Assembly (NCBI GenBank): GCA_001577055.1
Contig: LSCG01000006.1
Location: 1-40,606, forward strand
Length of the DNA stretch: 40,606 nucleotides
DNA from: Fidelibacterota bacterium TCS56
GTDB lineage: Bacteria; Fidelibacterota; Marinisomatia; Marinisomatales; TCS56
Direction of reading: 5' to 3'
Shown in pieces: positions 16,131-25,213 of the stretch. Under the pieces are notes generated by a model. The model was not told where the DNA came from. It saw only the letters and a program-made list of their open reading frames with translations, and did not search any database. Within the stretch, counting starts at the first letter, position 1. Every line of letters starts with the position of its first letter. Both the position numbers and the translations under genes were made by a program.

Positions 16131-17206
16131 CCCTTTTCACAATAATAATCATACAGCCGGTCGGCCGTATTATTCAAATCGTGGTGGCGCACCACCCATT
16201 CACGCGACCGGCGTTTCCGGACTGCCAGTTGTTCACGATTGCCAACCAAAGCCCGTAAATTTCGTTCCAGTTCCTCTGCGCTGGCATTCACAAACGGATG
16301 ATCCGGGATAAAGGCCTCATATTGTGGCACCAGTTCAGTGACGCAGCACAAGCCCATGGCCAGGGCTTCCACCGAATTCATTCCATAGCCCCAGCCGCCG
16401 CGGTTACCCACCTGATCGATTAAAACATCACAGGTTTGTTTCAATACCCGGGCTTCCCGATTGGGTTGATTCTCAATCAGAATAAATTCGATTAAGCCCT
16501 CATCTGCCAGTTTGCGACCAACGGGGATTATCCAGTCGCTGCCCTTATAAAACCGATCGGTGGGACTATGGCATACCCGTACCGGATTACTGACGGTGAA
16601 ATCCGGCTGGAATTGACCGGTGTCGAATGGCAGGAAAAGATAATTGATATCAGGATGCTTCTCCAGCAAGTCCAGTTCACTGGTCAGATTGAGATCACTG
16701 ATTTCATCCACTGCCGGAATCACCCCCCGGGTGCGTAAATCCTGACCGTGGTACGTGCAGATCACCGGCTTGCCGGCCTGATGATAACGGCGGGCGAAAC
16801 GGCCGCTCCGATAAAAATCCAGCCCCCATTCCAAATGCAGAATATCATAATCCGCCAGTCCGTGATGCGCAATGGCCGCCTCGATTTTAAAATGCCACAG
16901 CCAGTCCCGCCACCGGAAATACCAGCGTTCCAGCGACGAATTGGGCTTCCAGGCCGGCGGATAACCCGGTTTTTCCGCATAATCACCCAGCTCACCCCGA
17001 AACCGCTGATAGTAGCGGTGGCGGTTTTTCAGATAAAAATAGCTGGCCTGCACCAGTGGTAAATTAAGGCAGATACCCGGATCAAATCCGTGGCGACCGG
17101 GATAAAAGGTGACAAAATCACATTGATTACCCCGGGCGGCGTGAGCCTGCTGCCAGAGATTTAGGGTACCTACCGTGTTTTCGGGTGAGAGATACAGAAT
17201 TTTCAT
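16121..17206 (-). CDS. GT-B fold glycosyltransferase (GT4-like)
   Basis: The protein has 361 residues from the ATG at 17206, which shares one base with the upstream stop (TGATG). It starts MKILYLSPENTVGTLNLW as GT-B enzymes do. HLEWGLDFYRSGRF and ICTYHGQDLRTRG lie in the first half, and WGYGMNSVEALAMGLCCVTE in the donor-binding half resembles the GT4 E-x7-E region, though the first acidic residue is not clear. It is one of three coupled glycosyltransferase genes after the histidine ammonia-lyase. The product could be an exopolysaccharide, lipopolysaccharide or glycosylated secondary product. Confidence 0.82.
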   Translation of the reverse strand: MKILYLSPENTVGTLNLWQQAHAARGNQCDFVTFYPGRHGFDPGICLNLPLVQASYFYLKNRHRYYQRFRGELGDYAEKPGYPPAWKPNSSLERWYFRWRDWLWHFKIEAAIAHHGLADYDILHLEWGLDFYRSGRFARRYHQAGKPVICTYHGQDLRTRGVIPAVDEISDLNLTSELDLLEKHPDINYLFLPFDTGQFQPDFTVSNPVRVCHSPTDRFYKGSDWIIPVGRKLADEGLIEFILIENQPNREARVLKQTCDVLIDQVGNRGGWGYGMNSVEALAMGLCCVTELVPQYEAFIPDHPFVNASAEELERNLRALVGNREQLAVRKRRSREWVVRHHDLNNTADRLYDYYCEKGWL

Positions 17207-18312
17207 CACAACATCAGCGTCCGGTAAAAATTACACAGGCGGTGGGCCATTGTTCCCCAGGAAAATTGCCGCCGAACCGCTTCGGCGCCCCGGGCGCCCA
17301 TTTGTTTACGGCGCTGTTCATCAGCCTCCAATTCCAGGATGGTTTCACTCACCGTCAGGGGAATATAGTTTTTTAGAACAACACCGGTTTCCCAATCCGC
17401 CACCGCATCTTCGGTGAAGGGTGTGCGCCCGCAGATTACTGGAATGGAATGGGCCAGATAACTGAACACTTCGATCTGCTGGCTGCGCTGGAAAAAATCA
17501 TCTTCATTGGGCGTGGCCAGGCCCAGCAAACGGCGGTTTCGGGGAAGTTGGCGGTAAAATTCAGGTTGAAGGTGAACGGCATCTTTCAGATGAAACTCTG
17601 CCAGCAATTGATCGAATCCGGCGGCCACTCTGTGAGCCAAGGGGCGGGTGATGACCAACTCTATTTCAGGGTATTCCATCTTAACTAAGAATACCGCGTC
17701 CAGAATCAATTCCAGGTCGCGGACTTTTTCCGTTAAACCACTATAAACCAGCGTCAGGGGTGCCTCTGCTTCCACCGGTTCCGGTTCCGCTTTGGGTCGG
17801 GGATAATTACAGACACAGATCTTACGCCGGCAGAAGCGCCCTACCCCCGGCCGGGAACGGGGGGCCGCCATCACCAGTCCGTCAATGAAAATCACACCGA
17901 TAACTTCAATCAATTTCAGCACTGTGGCCTTAAAACGTGCCAGCAGCGTGGGCGGCCCGAATTTCCACAGAAAATAGTGATATGTTGGATAATGGGCGTC
18001 GTAAATAATGGCGGCGCTGGTAAGCAAACGGAAGCACCACCCCAGAATCAGCAGTTCCGGTCCGTGTAAATGATAAACCCGGGCCCGCAGCCGCAAGGCC
18101 AGCAGGTAGGCGTTGATAATCATGATCAGGCGGGAGCGCTGTCGATAGGTAACCAGCCGCACGCGCCCTGCATGGCTCACCTGCCCGTCCCCGGGAGCGA
18201 TAATGGTAATCTGGGGACAACAATCCTGCAGGCTGGTGGTTTCTTTTAACACCCGCTCCTCCAGGGCTTCGGTACTGATTGTCAAATGGCAGTAATTGGC
18301 CGGATATGACAT
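17206..18312 (-). CDS. GT-B fold glycosyltransferase (GT4-like)
   Basis: I choose the ATG at 18312 (368 residues, MSYPANYCHLTISTEALEER), because it overlaps the hutH stop as TGATG; the longer frame reads back into hutH. Features are the acceptor-domain segment VYHLHGPELLILGW with IIYDAHYPTYHYFLW, then LTLVYSGLTEKVRDLELILDAVF at the start of the donor domain, and QIEVFSYLAHSIPVICG with TGVVLKNYIP in the nucleotide-sugar region. Together these indicate a retaining GT4-type enzyme. The substrate is unknown. It is coupled to the next glycosyltransferase by another TGATG. Confidence 0.82.
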   Translation of the reverse strand: MSYPANYCHLTISTEALEERVLKETTSLQDCCPQITIIAPGDGQVSHAGRVRLVTYRQRSRLIMIINAYLLALRLRARVYHLHGPELLILGWCFRLLTSAAIIYDAHYPTYHYFLWKFGPPTLLARFKATVLKLIEVIGVIFIDGLVMAAPRSRPGVGRFCRRKICVCNYPRPKAEPEPVEAEAPLTLVYSGLTEKVRDLELILDAVFLVKMEYPEIELVITRPLAHRVAAGFDQLLAEFHLKDAVHLQPEFYRQLPRNRRLLGLATPNEDDFFQRSQQIEVFSYLAHSIPVICGRTPFTEDAVADWETGVVLKNYIPLTVSETILELEADEQRRKQMGARGAEAVRRQFSWGTMAHRLCNFYRTLML

Positions 18313-19883
18313 CAATTCCCCAGGCTGTATTTTACCCGGTCGCTCCCGTAAAGCTCGCAGCCCAACTCCCGGGCCTGGCCGGTAACGGCCCGCAATAGCA
18401 CTTGATTCCTGATTAATTGACAAGCCTGATCGATATCTTCGGCAAATACCCGGTCCTGGTCGGCGTGGTCGATCACCCGGCGAACCTGGCGGTGTCCCGC
18501 TTCCAGCAGCGGACTGGATTTCAGCGGATGGCGAAAATCAAAGGCCTGAGCCGCTGTCACCAGTTCAATCGCCAGGATATTTTCCAGATTGTCAATTAGC
18601 TGCGCCAACTTGCGACCACTGATGGAGCCCATGCTCACATGATCTTCCTGCCCCAAAGAAGTGGGAATACTGTCGGCCGAGGCTGGAAAACACAAAGTTT
18701 TGTTTTCACTGGCCAGCGCCGCGGAGGTGTACTGGGCGATCATGAATCCGGAATTGATCCCCGTTTCTTTCATCAACAGACGGGGCAGGCCCCGTTTTTC
18801 ACCATCCAGCAGCAGGTAGGTGCGTCGATCGGAAATATTGCCCAGCTCACTGGCGGCCACCGTGGTATAATCCAGGGGCAGCGCCAGAGGTTGTCCATGA
18901 AAATTGCCGCCGCTTACCGCCGTACCGTCGGGTAGAATAACAGGATTGTCGGTTACGGAATTCAATTCGGTTATCACAATTTCATGCAAGTGTCGCCAGG
19001 CAGTCCGGGTGGCGCCGTGCACCTGGGGCATACAGCGTAACGAGTAGGGGTCCTGCACGCGATCACAGTCGGCATGCGACGCCACCATGGCGGAACCATC
19101 CAGAAGATTCTTGAGCGTATTGGCTACAAAGCGGCTGCCGTCATGGGGACGCAGGTGATGCAATTCATCCCGGAAAGGACTGACTGAACCCTGCAGGGCT
19201 TCCAGTGACATGGCGCCGATAATGTCGGCATTATCGCAGCAGACTGACAGCCGCTCCAGTCCGTGAATCGCGAAAGCCAGCATGTACTGGGTTCCGTTGA
19301 TCAGCGCCAGTCCTTCTTTGGCAGTCAATTGTAACGGGGTGACGCCCATTTTGGCCAGCGCTTCATCCGCCGGCAGGATGGCGCCCCGGCAGCGGGTGTA
19401 TCCCTGGCCGATTAATGGCAGAAACAGGTGGGCCAGCGGCGCCAGATCACCGGAGGCGCCCACCGATCCCTGGGCCGGTACCACCGGTGTGATATCGTTA
19501 TCCAGTAACCATAAAATGCGCTCAACGATTTCCGGGCGCACTCCGGAATAGCCTTGGGCCAGGGCATGGATTTTAGTAACCAGCATCAAGCGGACAATTT
19601 CATCGCTCAGATCGGGGCCCACGCCGGTGCTGTGGCTGCGCAGGATATTTTCCTGCAATCGTTCGGTATCGGCGCGAGAAATTCGGGTAGTGCACAGGGG
19701 GCCGAAGCCCGTATTGACGCCATAAACCGGTAGATCGTCCGCCAGTATCGCTTCCACCTGCTCTCTGCCGGCGACGATTTTTTCACGCACAGCGGCCGGG
19801 ATTGAGCCCGCCAATTCCCGGCGGGCCAGTTTCAGCACAAGGGCGGGCGTCAATTGATCCTGACCGTAAGTAAAGGCTTTCAT
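18312..19883 (-). CDS. hutH: Histidine ammonia-lyase
   Basis: This enzyme deaminates L-histidine to urocanate without added cofactor, using a self-made MIO group. It has 523 residues, a normal size. The MIO tripeptide is A143-S144-G145 in GSVGASGDLAPLAH. The active-site tyrosine is Y54 in YGVNTGFG, the specificity dipeptide is SH (83-84), and the QEDHVSMG segment carries the glutamate typical of histidine rather than tyrosine or phenylalanine lyases. No hutU, hutI or hutG lies nearby. Instead it heads a minus-strand run of three glycosyltransferases, with one base of overlap. It may serve a standalone catabolic step or feed a specialised product. It is divergent from the GT4 gene at 20035, with 151 bases between. 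Confidence 0.93.
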   Translation of the reverse strand: MKAFTYGQDQLTPALVLKLARRELAGSIPAAVREKIVAGREQVEAILADDLPVYGVNTGFGPLCTTRISRADTERLQENILRSHSTGVGPDLSDEIVRLMLVTKIHALAQGYSGVRPEIVERILWLLDNDITPVVPAQGSVGASGDLAPLAHLFLPLIGQGYTRCRGAILPADEALAKMGVTPLQLTAKEGLALINGTQYMLAFAIHGLERLSVCCDNADIIGAMSLEALQGSVSPFRDELHHLRPHDGSRFVANTLKNLLDGSAMVASHADCDRVQDPYSLRCMPQVHGATRTAWRHLHEIVITELNSVTDNPVILPDGTAVSGGNFHGQPLALPLDYTTVAASELGNISDRRTYLLLDGEKRGLPRLLMKETGINSGFMIAQYTSAALASENKTLCFPASADSIPTSLGQEDHVSMGSISGRKLAQLIDNLENILAIELVTAAQAFDFRHPLKSSPLLEAGHRQVRRVIDHADQDRVFAEDIDQACQLIRNQVLLRAVTGQARELGCELYGSDRVKYSLGN

Positions 19884-20034
19884 GGAATGCTCTGCTGTAA
19901 TATCATTCAGGTTAAAAGGTTGTGCCGGTCGATGCGTTACAAATACTTTGTCGGTTCGTACTCCACTTGATTAATTTAGAACTTTATGAGCGTAACACGG
20001 AATAAATTCTGACGGCGATTCCAGTAGCTGAACC

Positions 20035-21213
20035 ATGAAAATATTTATTATTCCATCCTGGTATCCATCGCGGTTGCACCCTGAGAGCGGCAGCTTTTTT
20101 AAGCAACGGGCTGCCATGCTGGAAAACTATGGCCACGAAGTAACCGTGGTAACGGCGCAGATTCACAGCCTGAGCGACTGGCGCCCGACCCGTGGAATGC
20201 GGTTGCCCCAGTTCAGCCGTGACAATAATTCCCAACTGCCCACTTTCCGCTACGAAGCCCTGAATCGCCACCCCTTCATGCCACGGCGGTTCCTGGCCAA
20301 TTATCGCCGTAAATTGATCCGACTCTTTAAACTGGCCTGCCAGCAACAGGGACAACCCCAGGTGGTAATGGTCAACTCATCACTATGGGCCGGTTTCGCC
20401 CTGGCTGAGTACCTGGCTGATTTAGCTATTCCATTCGTGGTCAGTGAGCACCTCAAAGAATTCATCGTACCGCCGGGTTTTGATGAATATCAACAAACCG
20501 CTCTGCGAACGACTTATGGAAAAGCCGCCGCCATCGTTGCCACCAGTCCGGCTCTGGCAGATGGGATCACCAGACATTTTCCCGCTTTTACCCGCAAGAT
20601 TGTCCATATTGCCAATCCCGTTGATACCGATTTCTTCCATCCGCCGGATCAGGTGATTAGCCATGAGCGGCAATTCTCATTAGTGACCGTCGCGTTACTG
20701 CGCCCCGAAAAACGGATCGATCTGCTGCTTAGGGCGTTGGCGCTATTGAAATCCACCGGGCTGACTCTACACTTGACCGTAGCCGGCGACGGACCCGAAA
20801 GGAAGGCGCTCCAGCGATTGACGGCAAAATTGAAGCTTGAAAACCAGGTCCGGTTCGTGGGGTACTGTCCTCCGCAACAGGTTCGCCGGCATTTGGAAAA
20901 TAGCCACGCCCTGGTGTTGCCATCGGATGTGGAAACCTTCGGCGTCGTGTTGATCGAAGCCCTGGCCTGTGGCAGACCGGTAGTGGCCACCGACTGTGGG
21001 GGTCCCGGCAGTATCATCGGGCCTGAAAACGGAATTCTGGTGGAACCCGGAAATGCCAAGGCGCTGGCTGACGGTATCCGTGATTTGGTCAACAATTACG
21101 GAAAATACTCAGCCGGGGATATTCGCCAAACCACCGTGGATAATTATAGTCCGGCCGTCTATGGCAAAGTTTACACCGGTCTGCTTGAGCAGATAAGCGC
21201 CGATAGCGAATGA
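20035..21213 (+). CDS. Family 4 glycosyltransferase
   Basis: The 392-residue GT-B retaining glycosyltransferase starts MKIFIIPSWYPSRLHPESG with SGSFFKQRAAML, a typical GT4 opening. The donor half has FSLVTVALLRPEKRIDLLLRAL, LTVAGDGPERKALQRL and the E-x7-E motif in SDVETFGVVLIEALACG. It is one of only four plus-strand genes in the window (with a fragment at the right edge). Its last base pairs overlap the FGGY kinase start as ATGA. The acceptor is unknown. Confidence 0.92.
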   Translation: MKIFIIPSWYPSRLHPESGSFFKQRAAMLENYGHEVTVVTAQIHSLSDWRPTRGMRLPQFSRDNNSQLPTFRYEALNRHPFMPRRFLANYRRKLIRLFKLACQQQGQPQVVMVNSSLWAGFALAEYLADLAIPFVVSEHLKEFIVPPGFDEYQQTALRTTYGKAAAIVATSPALADGITRHFPAFTRKIVHIANPVDTDFFHPPDQVISHERQFSLVTVALLRPEKRIDLLLRALALLKSTGLTLHLTVAGDGPERKALQRLTAKLKLENQVRFVGYCPPQQVRRHLENSHALVLPSDVETFGVVLIEALACGRPVVATDCGGPGSIIGPENGILVEPGNAKALADGIRDLVNNYGKYSAGDIRQTTVDNYSPAVYGKVYTGLLEQISADSE

Positions 21214-22661
21214 CATACGATAAGGCTTTATATCTGGTTATCGACCAGGGAACTTCCGCCGGTAAAGTTTTCCTGTTTAATCGTCGACAGGAAGCGGTTT
21301 TCAGCACCCGCTTTCCCCATCGACTGTCGCGGCCGGCCCCGGGACAGGTGGAAAGCGATCCCCTGGTCATATTGGAGGGTTGTTTCAGACTGATCAAAGA
21401 GGCGATTGATTACGCCGCCGAACACCAACGGCCAATTGCAATGGCCGGATTATCGGTCCAGCGTTCCACCTTCTTATTCTGGGAACGGCAGTCGGCCCGT
21501 CCCCTTACTCCGGCCATCAGTTGGCAGGATACCAGGGCGATTGCCGAAGTAAATAAGCTCAGTGATCAGGCTGACCTGATTCAAAAACGTACCGGGATAC
21601 CGCTAAGCGCCCATTTCGGCGGTCCAAAGTTCATGCATCTGGTCAACCAGGATCCGGCGCTGGCCCGGGGCGTGGCCAATGGAACGGTTTTATTCGGTCC
21701 TTTAAGCGCCTTTCTTTCCCAGTCTTTCACCGGCGTCAGCGCTATGGACCAGTCGATTGCCGGGCGCTCCCTGTTTGTTAATTTGGACAGGGTTGAGCTG
21801 GATGATGATCTGTTAAATTTATTCGGGGCCAACCGGGCGGTAGTTCCCCCCCTGCTGCCAACCGGGGCCGACTATGGCCAGATAAGTCTGGATAATCGTA
21901 CTGTTCCCCTGGGGTGTGTAGTTGGTGACCAGCAGGCTGCGCTGCTGGGACAGGGCGGCTGGGCAACCGGCGACCTGGCGTTGAATTACGGGACGTCTGG
22001 TTCGGTATTATTAAATACGGGGCCCCGGCCTGCCAAGATTCCCGGTTTGGTAAGCAGCGTCCTGTATTCTGATGCTAAGTCGGTGCGCTATATCGTGGAG
22101 GGCACGATCAACACCTGTAAATCAATCTTCGACTGGCTGGAGCATGATCTGGCGATTCCTGTCCACCGTCGCAAGTGGAATCGAATCTGCGCCGCTATAT
22201 CCACCACGGGAGTGATTATACCTGGTTTCAGCGGCATGGCAGCACCCTACTGGTGTGATCGTTTTCCTACCCTGATCGATGGCATTGAGCGGGCAAATAC
22301 CGATGAAATTATCCGGGCGGCGGTGGAGTCGATTGGTTTTTTCTCCTATGACATCCTGCGACTTATTCAACATCACCTGCCGGTGGAATTACATTCAATT
22401 ACCGCCAGTGGAGGTCTTTCCCGCGCCGCGTTGCTGCAGTTTATCGCCGATCTGCTGGGCCAACCGATCCGGCATACCAGCATGAAGGACCACACTGCTC
22501 TGGGGGTTTTCAATCTATTATACAAACTGGAGACCGGTGTGGCTTCAGGTGCTGAATTCCGGGAAGTCTATAACCCGCAAATGGACGCTGAAGCTCGTGA
22601 GACCAAGATCAAAACCTGGCGCGCAGGATTAGAGAAATGCGGGATTACTCCTGTAGAATAA
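21210..22661 (+). CDS. FGGY-family carbohydrate kinase (glycerol-kinase-like)
   Basis: The 483-residue two-domain sugar/polyol kinase starts YLVIDQGTSAGKVFLFN, the phosphate-1 motif. GLSVQRSTFLFW and AISWQDTRA match the substrate-binding region of glycerol kinase, and GCVVGDQQAALLGQG holds the catalytic aspartate. LNYGTSGSVLLNTG is the adenosine-binding region, and PGFSGMAAPYW resembles the glycerol-kinase PAFxGLxAPYW. SGGLSRAALLQFIADLL is the C-terminal FGGY signature. At 483 residues it is a little shorter than GlpK. Glycerol is the simplest guess, but other polyols or ketoses are possible. It is coupled to the GT4 gene by ATGA overlap. Confidence 0.85.
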   Translation: MTYDKALYLVIDQGTSAGKVFLFNRRQEAVFSTRFPHRLSRPAPGQVESDPLVILEGCFRLIKEAIDYAAEHQRPIAMAGLSVQRSTFLFWERQSARPLTPAISWQDTRAIAEVNKLSDQADLIQKRTGIPLSAHFGGPKFMHLVNQDPALARGVANGTVLFGPLSAFLSQSFTGVSAMDQSIAGRSLFVNLDRVELDDDLLNLFGANRAVVPPLLPTGADYGQISLDNRTVPLGCVVGDQQAALLGQGGWATGDLALNYGTSGSVLLNTGPRPAKIPGLVSSVLYSDAKSVRYIVEGTINTCKSIFDWLEHDLAIPVHRRKWNRICAAISTTGVIIPGFSGMAAPYWCDRFPTLIDGIERANTDEIIRAAVESIGFFSYDILRLIQHHLPVELHSITASGGLSRAALLQFIADLLGQPIRHTSMKDHTALGVFNLLYKLETGVASGAEFREVYNPQMDAEARETKIKTWRAGLEKCGITPVE

Positions 22662-22666
22662 TCCCG
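22640..22666. terminator. Hairpin at convergent gene ends (possible bidirectional terminator)
   Basis: CGGGATTA (22640-22647) pairs perfectly with TAATCCCG (22659-22666) over an 11-base loop. The stem includes the kinase stop codon and lies 24 bases from the end of the convergent sorting-domain gene. No U-run follows on either side, so it may stabilise 3' ends or act with Rho rather than be a classic intrinsic terminator. Confidence 0.5.
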
Positions 22667-22689
22667 TCCACACTCATTGTTGCTGCCGT

Positions 22690-23703
22690 CTATTTAATCA
22701 GCAGCAGTTTGGCCGATCGGAGGTAGCGGTTGCCGAAATTAACGCGACAGAGATAGACGCCGCTGGCCACCTCATAGCCCTGCATATCGCGTCCCCGCCA
22801 GATAACTGTTTTTAAACCTGCTTGTTGCGGCTCGGCAACAAGCATACGTACCAGTCGTCCCTGCAAATCATAAATCGCTAACTCTACGGGCGCAGCTTCC
22901 GGCAGGCAATAGCGAATCGTGGTTTGCGGATTGAAGGGATTGGGATAGGGTTGCAGCAAAGTGTATTCGGTGGGATTGGGCGGCCTGGTCTCGACCTGCA
23001 TTCCATAACAATCACTTTGATAGGAATTCAATACTATCAGGCCATCACGGCTGCCACCGACCGTGAATTGTGGGTAGCCATAGGCGCCGTCCCAGAAATC
23101 GAGGGTATAGGTACCGGGAGGCAGAGGCGCGAAATCAACAGTCAATTCGAAGGGACATTCGCAATCACAGGGGGCGCCGGTGTCGGTCATGGTAACATGA
23201 AAAACATCGCCGTTTAGCCAGCCGCACCAATCAGTTTCCAGGCAGCAATTGAGCAGCGGCGTATCCCAGAACAGGTTCAAGGTATCACCGTTGACAGTCA
23301 ATTCAATAAAGGCCGTGTCTTCTCGGGCAGTCAGACAGCCGGAGGACTGGGGATTTACGGCGCCGATATCCGTCAAGGTGAAATCGGTGGAGCCCCAGTA
23401 AGTTTGATAAATTGAATCGGTGCCGAAAACCTCCACCGTGTAATTACCGGCTGCCAGGCCGGTTACCGCCACGGATAAGTCAAAACTGCATTCACAATAA
23501 CAATATTCACCCGTATCGACTTCGGTAACGGTAATAATGGAATCGTCTACCGTCACCTGGAGATCAAATAATGAGCAGCAATTACGGCGGGTCTGGTCGT
23601 GATGAATGGTAACGGTATCACCACTGATGGTTGTATAAATATTATCGGTTTGCGACCACAGGCCGGTCAGCAACAGCACTACGAAAAATAGCTTTTTATT
23701 CAT
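22690..23703 (-). CDS. Secreted protein with two cysteine-rich repeats and a C-terminal sorting (FlgD-Ig/type 9-like) domain
   Basis: The 337-residue protein has a signal peptide (KKLFFVVLLLTGLWSQ). Two homologous modules follow, about 22-112 and 131-218. Each has a CC pair (C42-C43; C153-C154), a DTG turn and a CxCxC cluster (C68, C70, C72; C179, C181, C183), then FxL and a beta strand ending GxYTVEV or GTYTLDF. The regular cysteines suggest disulfides or metal binding. The C-terminus (from YPNPFNPQTTIRYCLPE, residue 253) is the FlgD-Ig-like sorting domain common in the FCB superphylum, where it usually directs type 9 secretion or surface attachment. AAGGGG precedes the ATG. It follows the VWA lipoprotein gene by 52 bases. 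Confidence 0.83.
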   Translation of the reverse strand: MNKKLFFVVLLLTGLWSQTDNIYTTISGDTVTIHHDQTRRNCCSLFDLQVTVDDSIITVTEVDTGEYCYCECSFDLSVAVTGLAAGNYTVEVFGTDSIYQTYWGSTDFTLTDIGAVNPQSSGCLTAREDTAFIELTVNGDTLNLFWDTPLLNCCLETDWCGWLNGDVFHVTMTDTGAPCDCECPFELTVDFAPLPPGTYTLDFWDGAYGYPQFTVGGSRDGLIVLNSYQSDCYGMQVETRPPNPTEYTLLQPYPNPFNPQTTIRYCLPEAAPVELAIYDLQGRLVRMLVAEPQQAGLKTVIWRGRDMQGYEVASGVYLCRVNFGNRYLRSAKLLLIK

Positions 23704-23744
23704 GTTTCACCCCTTTAACGGATATTACTCGATCAAATTCTTGG

Positions 23745-23764
23745 ATGCAAAAAATTTATTGCAT
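23745..23764. promoter_or_regulatory. Near-perfect 20-bp palindrome between the VWA and sorting-domain genes
   Basis: ATGCAA and TTGCAT enclose AAAATTTA, so 18 of 20 positions are symmetric. It spans the stop codon of the VWA gene and lies about 40 bases before the sorting-domain gene start on the minus strand. It could be an operator or an AU-rich RNA hairpin; nothing further supports either. Confidence 0.35.
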
Positions 23765-25213
23765 GTTTTCTGCCAGTTTTCGCACCAGCTCACATTCGAT
23801 TGCCAGGGTGGCATCGTTTAAATCAGCGTTAATACCGGTCAAGTAATTATCCAGATCGGCCAGAGCATCAACTGCCGCTGGCGCATTACCGTCCTGATAT
23901 AGGGCGATGGCTGTTTTCATCCCCGTAACCATCTCCACCAGAAACACCAGTTTCTGCACCCCAGGCTGGTCATAATCAATGCTGTTATCGCCGGAAATCA
24001 ACTCATCGGTGGCAATCTCCAGGTTTTCCATATATTGCCCGCTACCGTCGGCTGCTTCATACGACAGCGAGAGGTGTGACAAGCGTGCGGTGGTGGTTTG
24101 ACCAGCGGTAAACGCCAGGCCAATGGCGCCTTTATTGGAACTGAGAAAGAGCGTAGCCGCCTGCCAACTAAACTCATTAGCCGTGGTTCCGGGTAGCCCA
24201 TAGATGTTTTCCAATTGCACATTGTCATCGGGTAAAACCGATAACTCAAAGTCATATGCCACCGGCGTAATTAAAAACTCAAACTGTTCATTCACCAGAC
24301 TGCCAATAGCATCAGCATCGCGGAGGAAAACATAATTGCCACCACGCAATTCCGAAATTGCGGTAGCCAGTTCAAACCCAAAATCCAACCCCACGCCAAA
24401 AGCCGTAAGACCAATATCCTGCCGGGCATAATTCTCAGATAAAATCAGAAAATCGCTCTCATCCGTGTTGCCCGTATTGGGCAGAGCATCGGTAAATAAC
24501 AGCACCCGGCGCTGGCGATTCGACCCCATATCGCTTTCCGCCAATCTAACATATCCCGCCTCAAGGGCTGATTCGATATCGGTACTGCCACCGGCATCCA
24601 GACTGTTGATTGTGTCAATAATCGCAGCACGATTCCCCTCCAGGAATGATAGCTCCCAGTCCTCGGAATACTCAGAATTGAATGAGATCAGACCCAGACC
24701 GTCATCATCATTCAAAAAGTTGACCAATTGCTCCAAGGTATTGCAGGTCTCGGCAAATTTCTCACCGGTCATGGAGCCGCTGCGATCAAACACAACGATA
24801 AAATCTGTGGGTTGGTGAACAAAGGTTTCCAAATCAATACTGGAGGTCAGCAGCAGTTGTGCCAGATATTGGTATTCGTCATTCTGTGGTGTGGCATAAC
24901 GAGCCAGCGAATAGTCAACACATACATGTTGGTCACAGTCACGCGTATCCAGATCGAAGTCATGTTCAGAGAACAAACCCTCATACGTGATTGCAGCGGG
25001 ATCTGGCACCATTCCGGCGGCAATAATCTCGCGGACATAGCCAATATCCTGACTGCCGCCCGGCGTTATTCCGGCGTTAGTACCACCGGATAATTCAGTC
25101 AGCCCATAGCCTTTCTGGCTACCGCCTCCACCGTTACTATCAAATGGATTGCGGCCACAACCCGTGATTAACAGAATTGCCCCGATTAGAATCATTGTTT
25201 TATTTAACGGCAT
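23756..25213 (-). CDS. Lipoprotein with von Willebrand factor A domain (YfbK-like)
   Basis: The 485-residue protein has a lipobox LITGC (lipidated C19), with glycine at +2, followed by a flexible glycine-rich linker. The segment GYVREIIAAGMVPDPAAITYEGLFSEHDFDLD resembles the N-terminal YfbK extension of bacterial VWA proteins. The VWA domain starts TDFIVVFDRSGSM and has a complete MIDAS metal site: D143, S145, S147, T211 and D242. After it come a beta domain and a helical C-terminus (QKLVFLVEMVTGMKTAIALY) of the type that closes YfbK-like proteins. It probably binds a protein partner in the envelope. The start overlaps the small lipoprotein gene by 14 bases. It is part of the sigma-54-controlled operon proposed here. 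Confidence 0.88.
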   Translation of the reverse strand: MPLNKTMILIGAILLITGCGRNPFDSNGGGGSQKGYGLTELSGGTNAGITPGGSQDIGYVREIIAAGMVPDPAAITYEGLFSEHDFDLDTRDCDQHVCVDYSLARYATPQNDEYQYLAQLLLTSSIDLETFVHQPTDFIVVFDRSGSMTGEKFAETCNTLEQLVNFLNDDDGLGLISFNSEYSEDWELSFLEGNRAAIIDTINSLDAGGSTDIESALEAGYVRLAESDMGSNRQRRVLLFTDALPNTGNTDESDFLILSENYARQDIGLTAFGVGLDFGFELATAISELRGGNYVFLRDADAIGSLVNEQFEFLITPVAYDFELSVLPDDNVQLENIYGLPGTTANEFSWQAATLFLSSNKGAIGLAFTAGQTTTARLSHLSLSYEAADGSGQYMENLEIATDELISGDNSIDYDQPGVQKLVFLVEMVTGMKTAIALYQDGNAPAAVDALADLDNYLTGINADLNDATLAIECELVRKLAENMQ

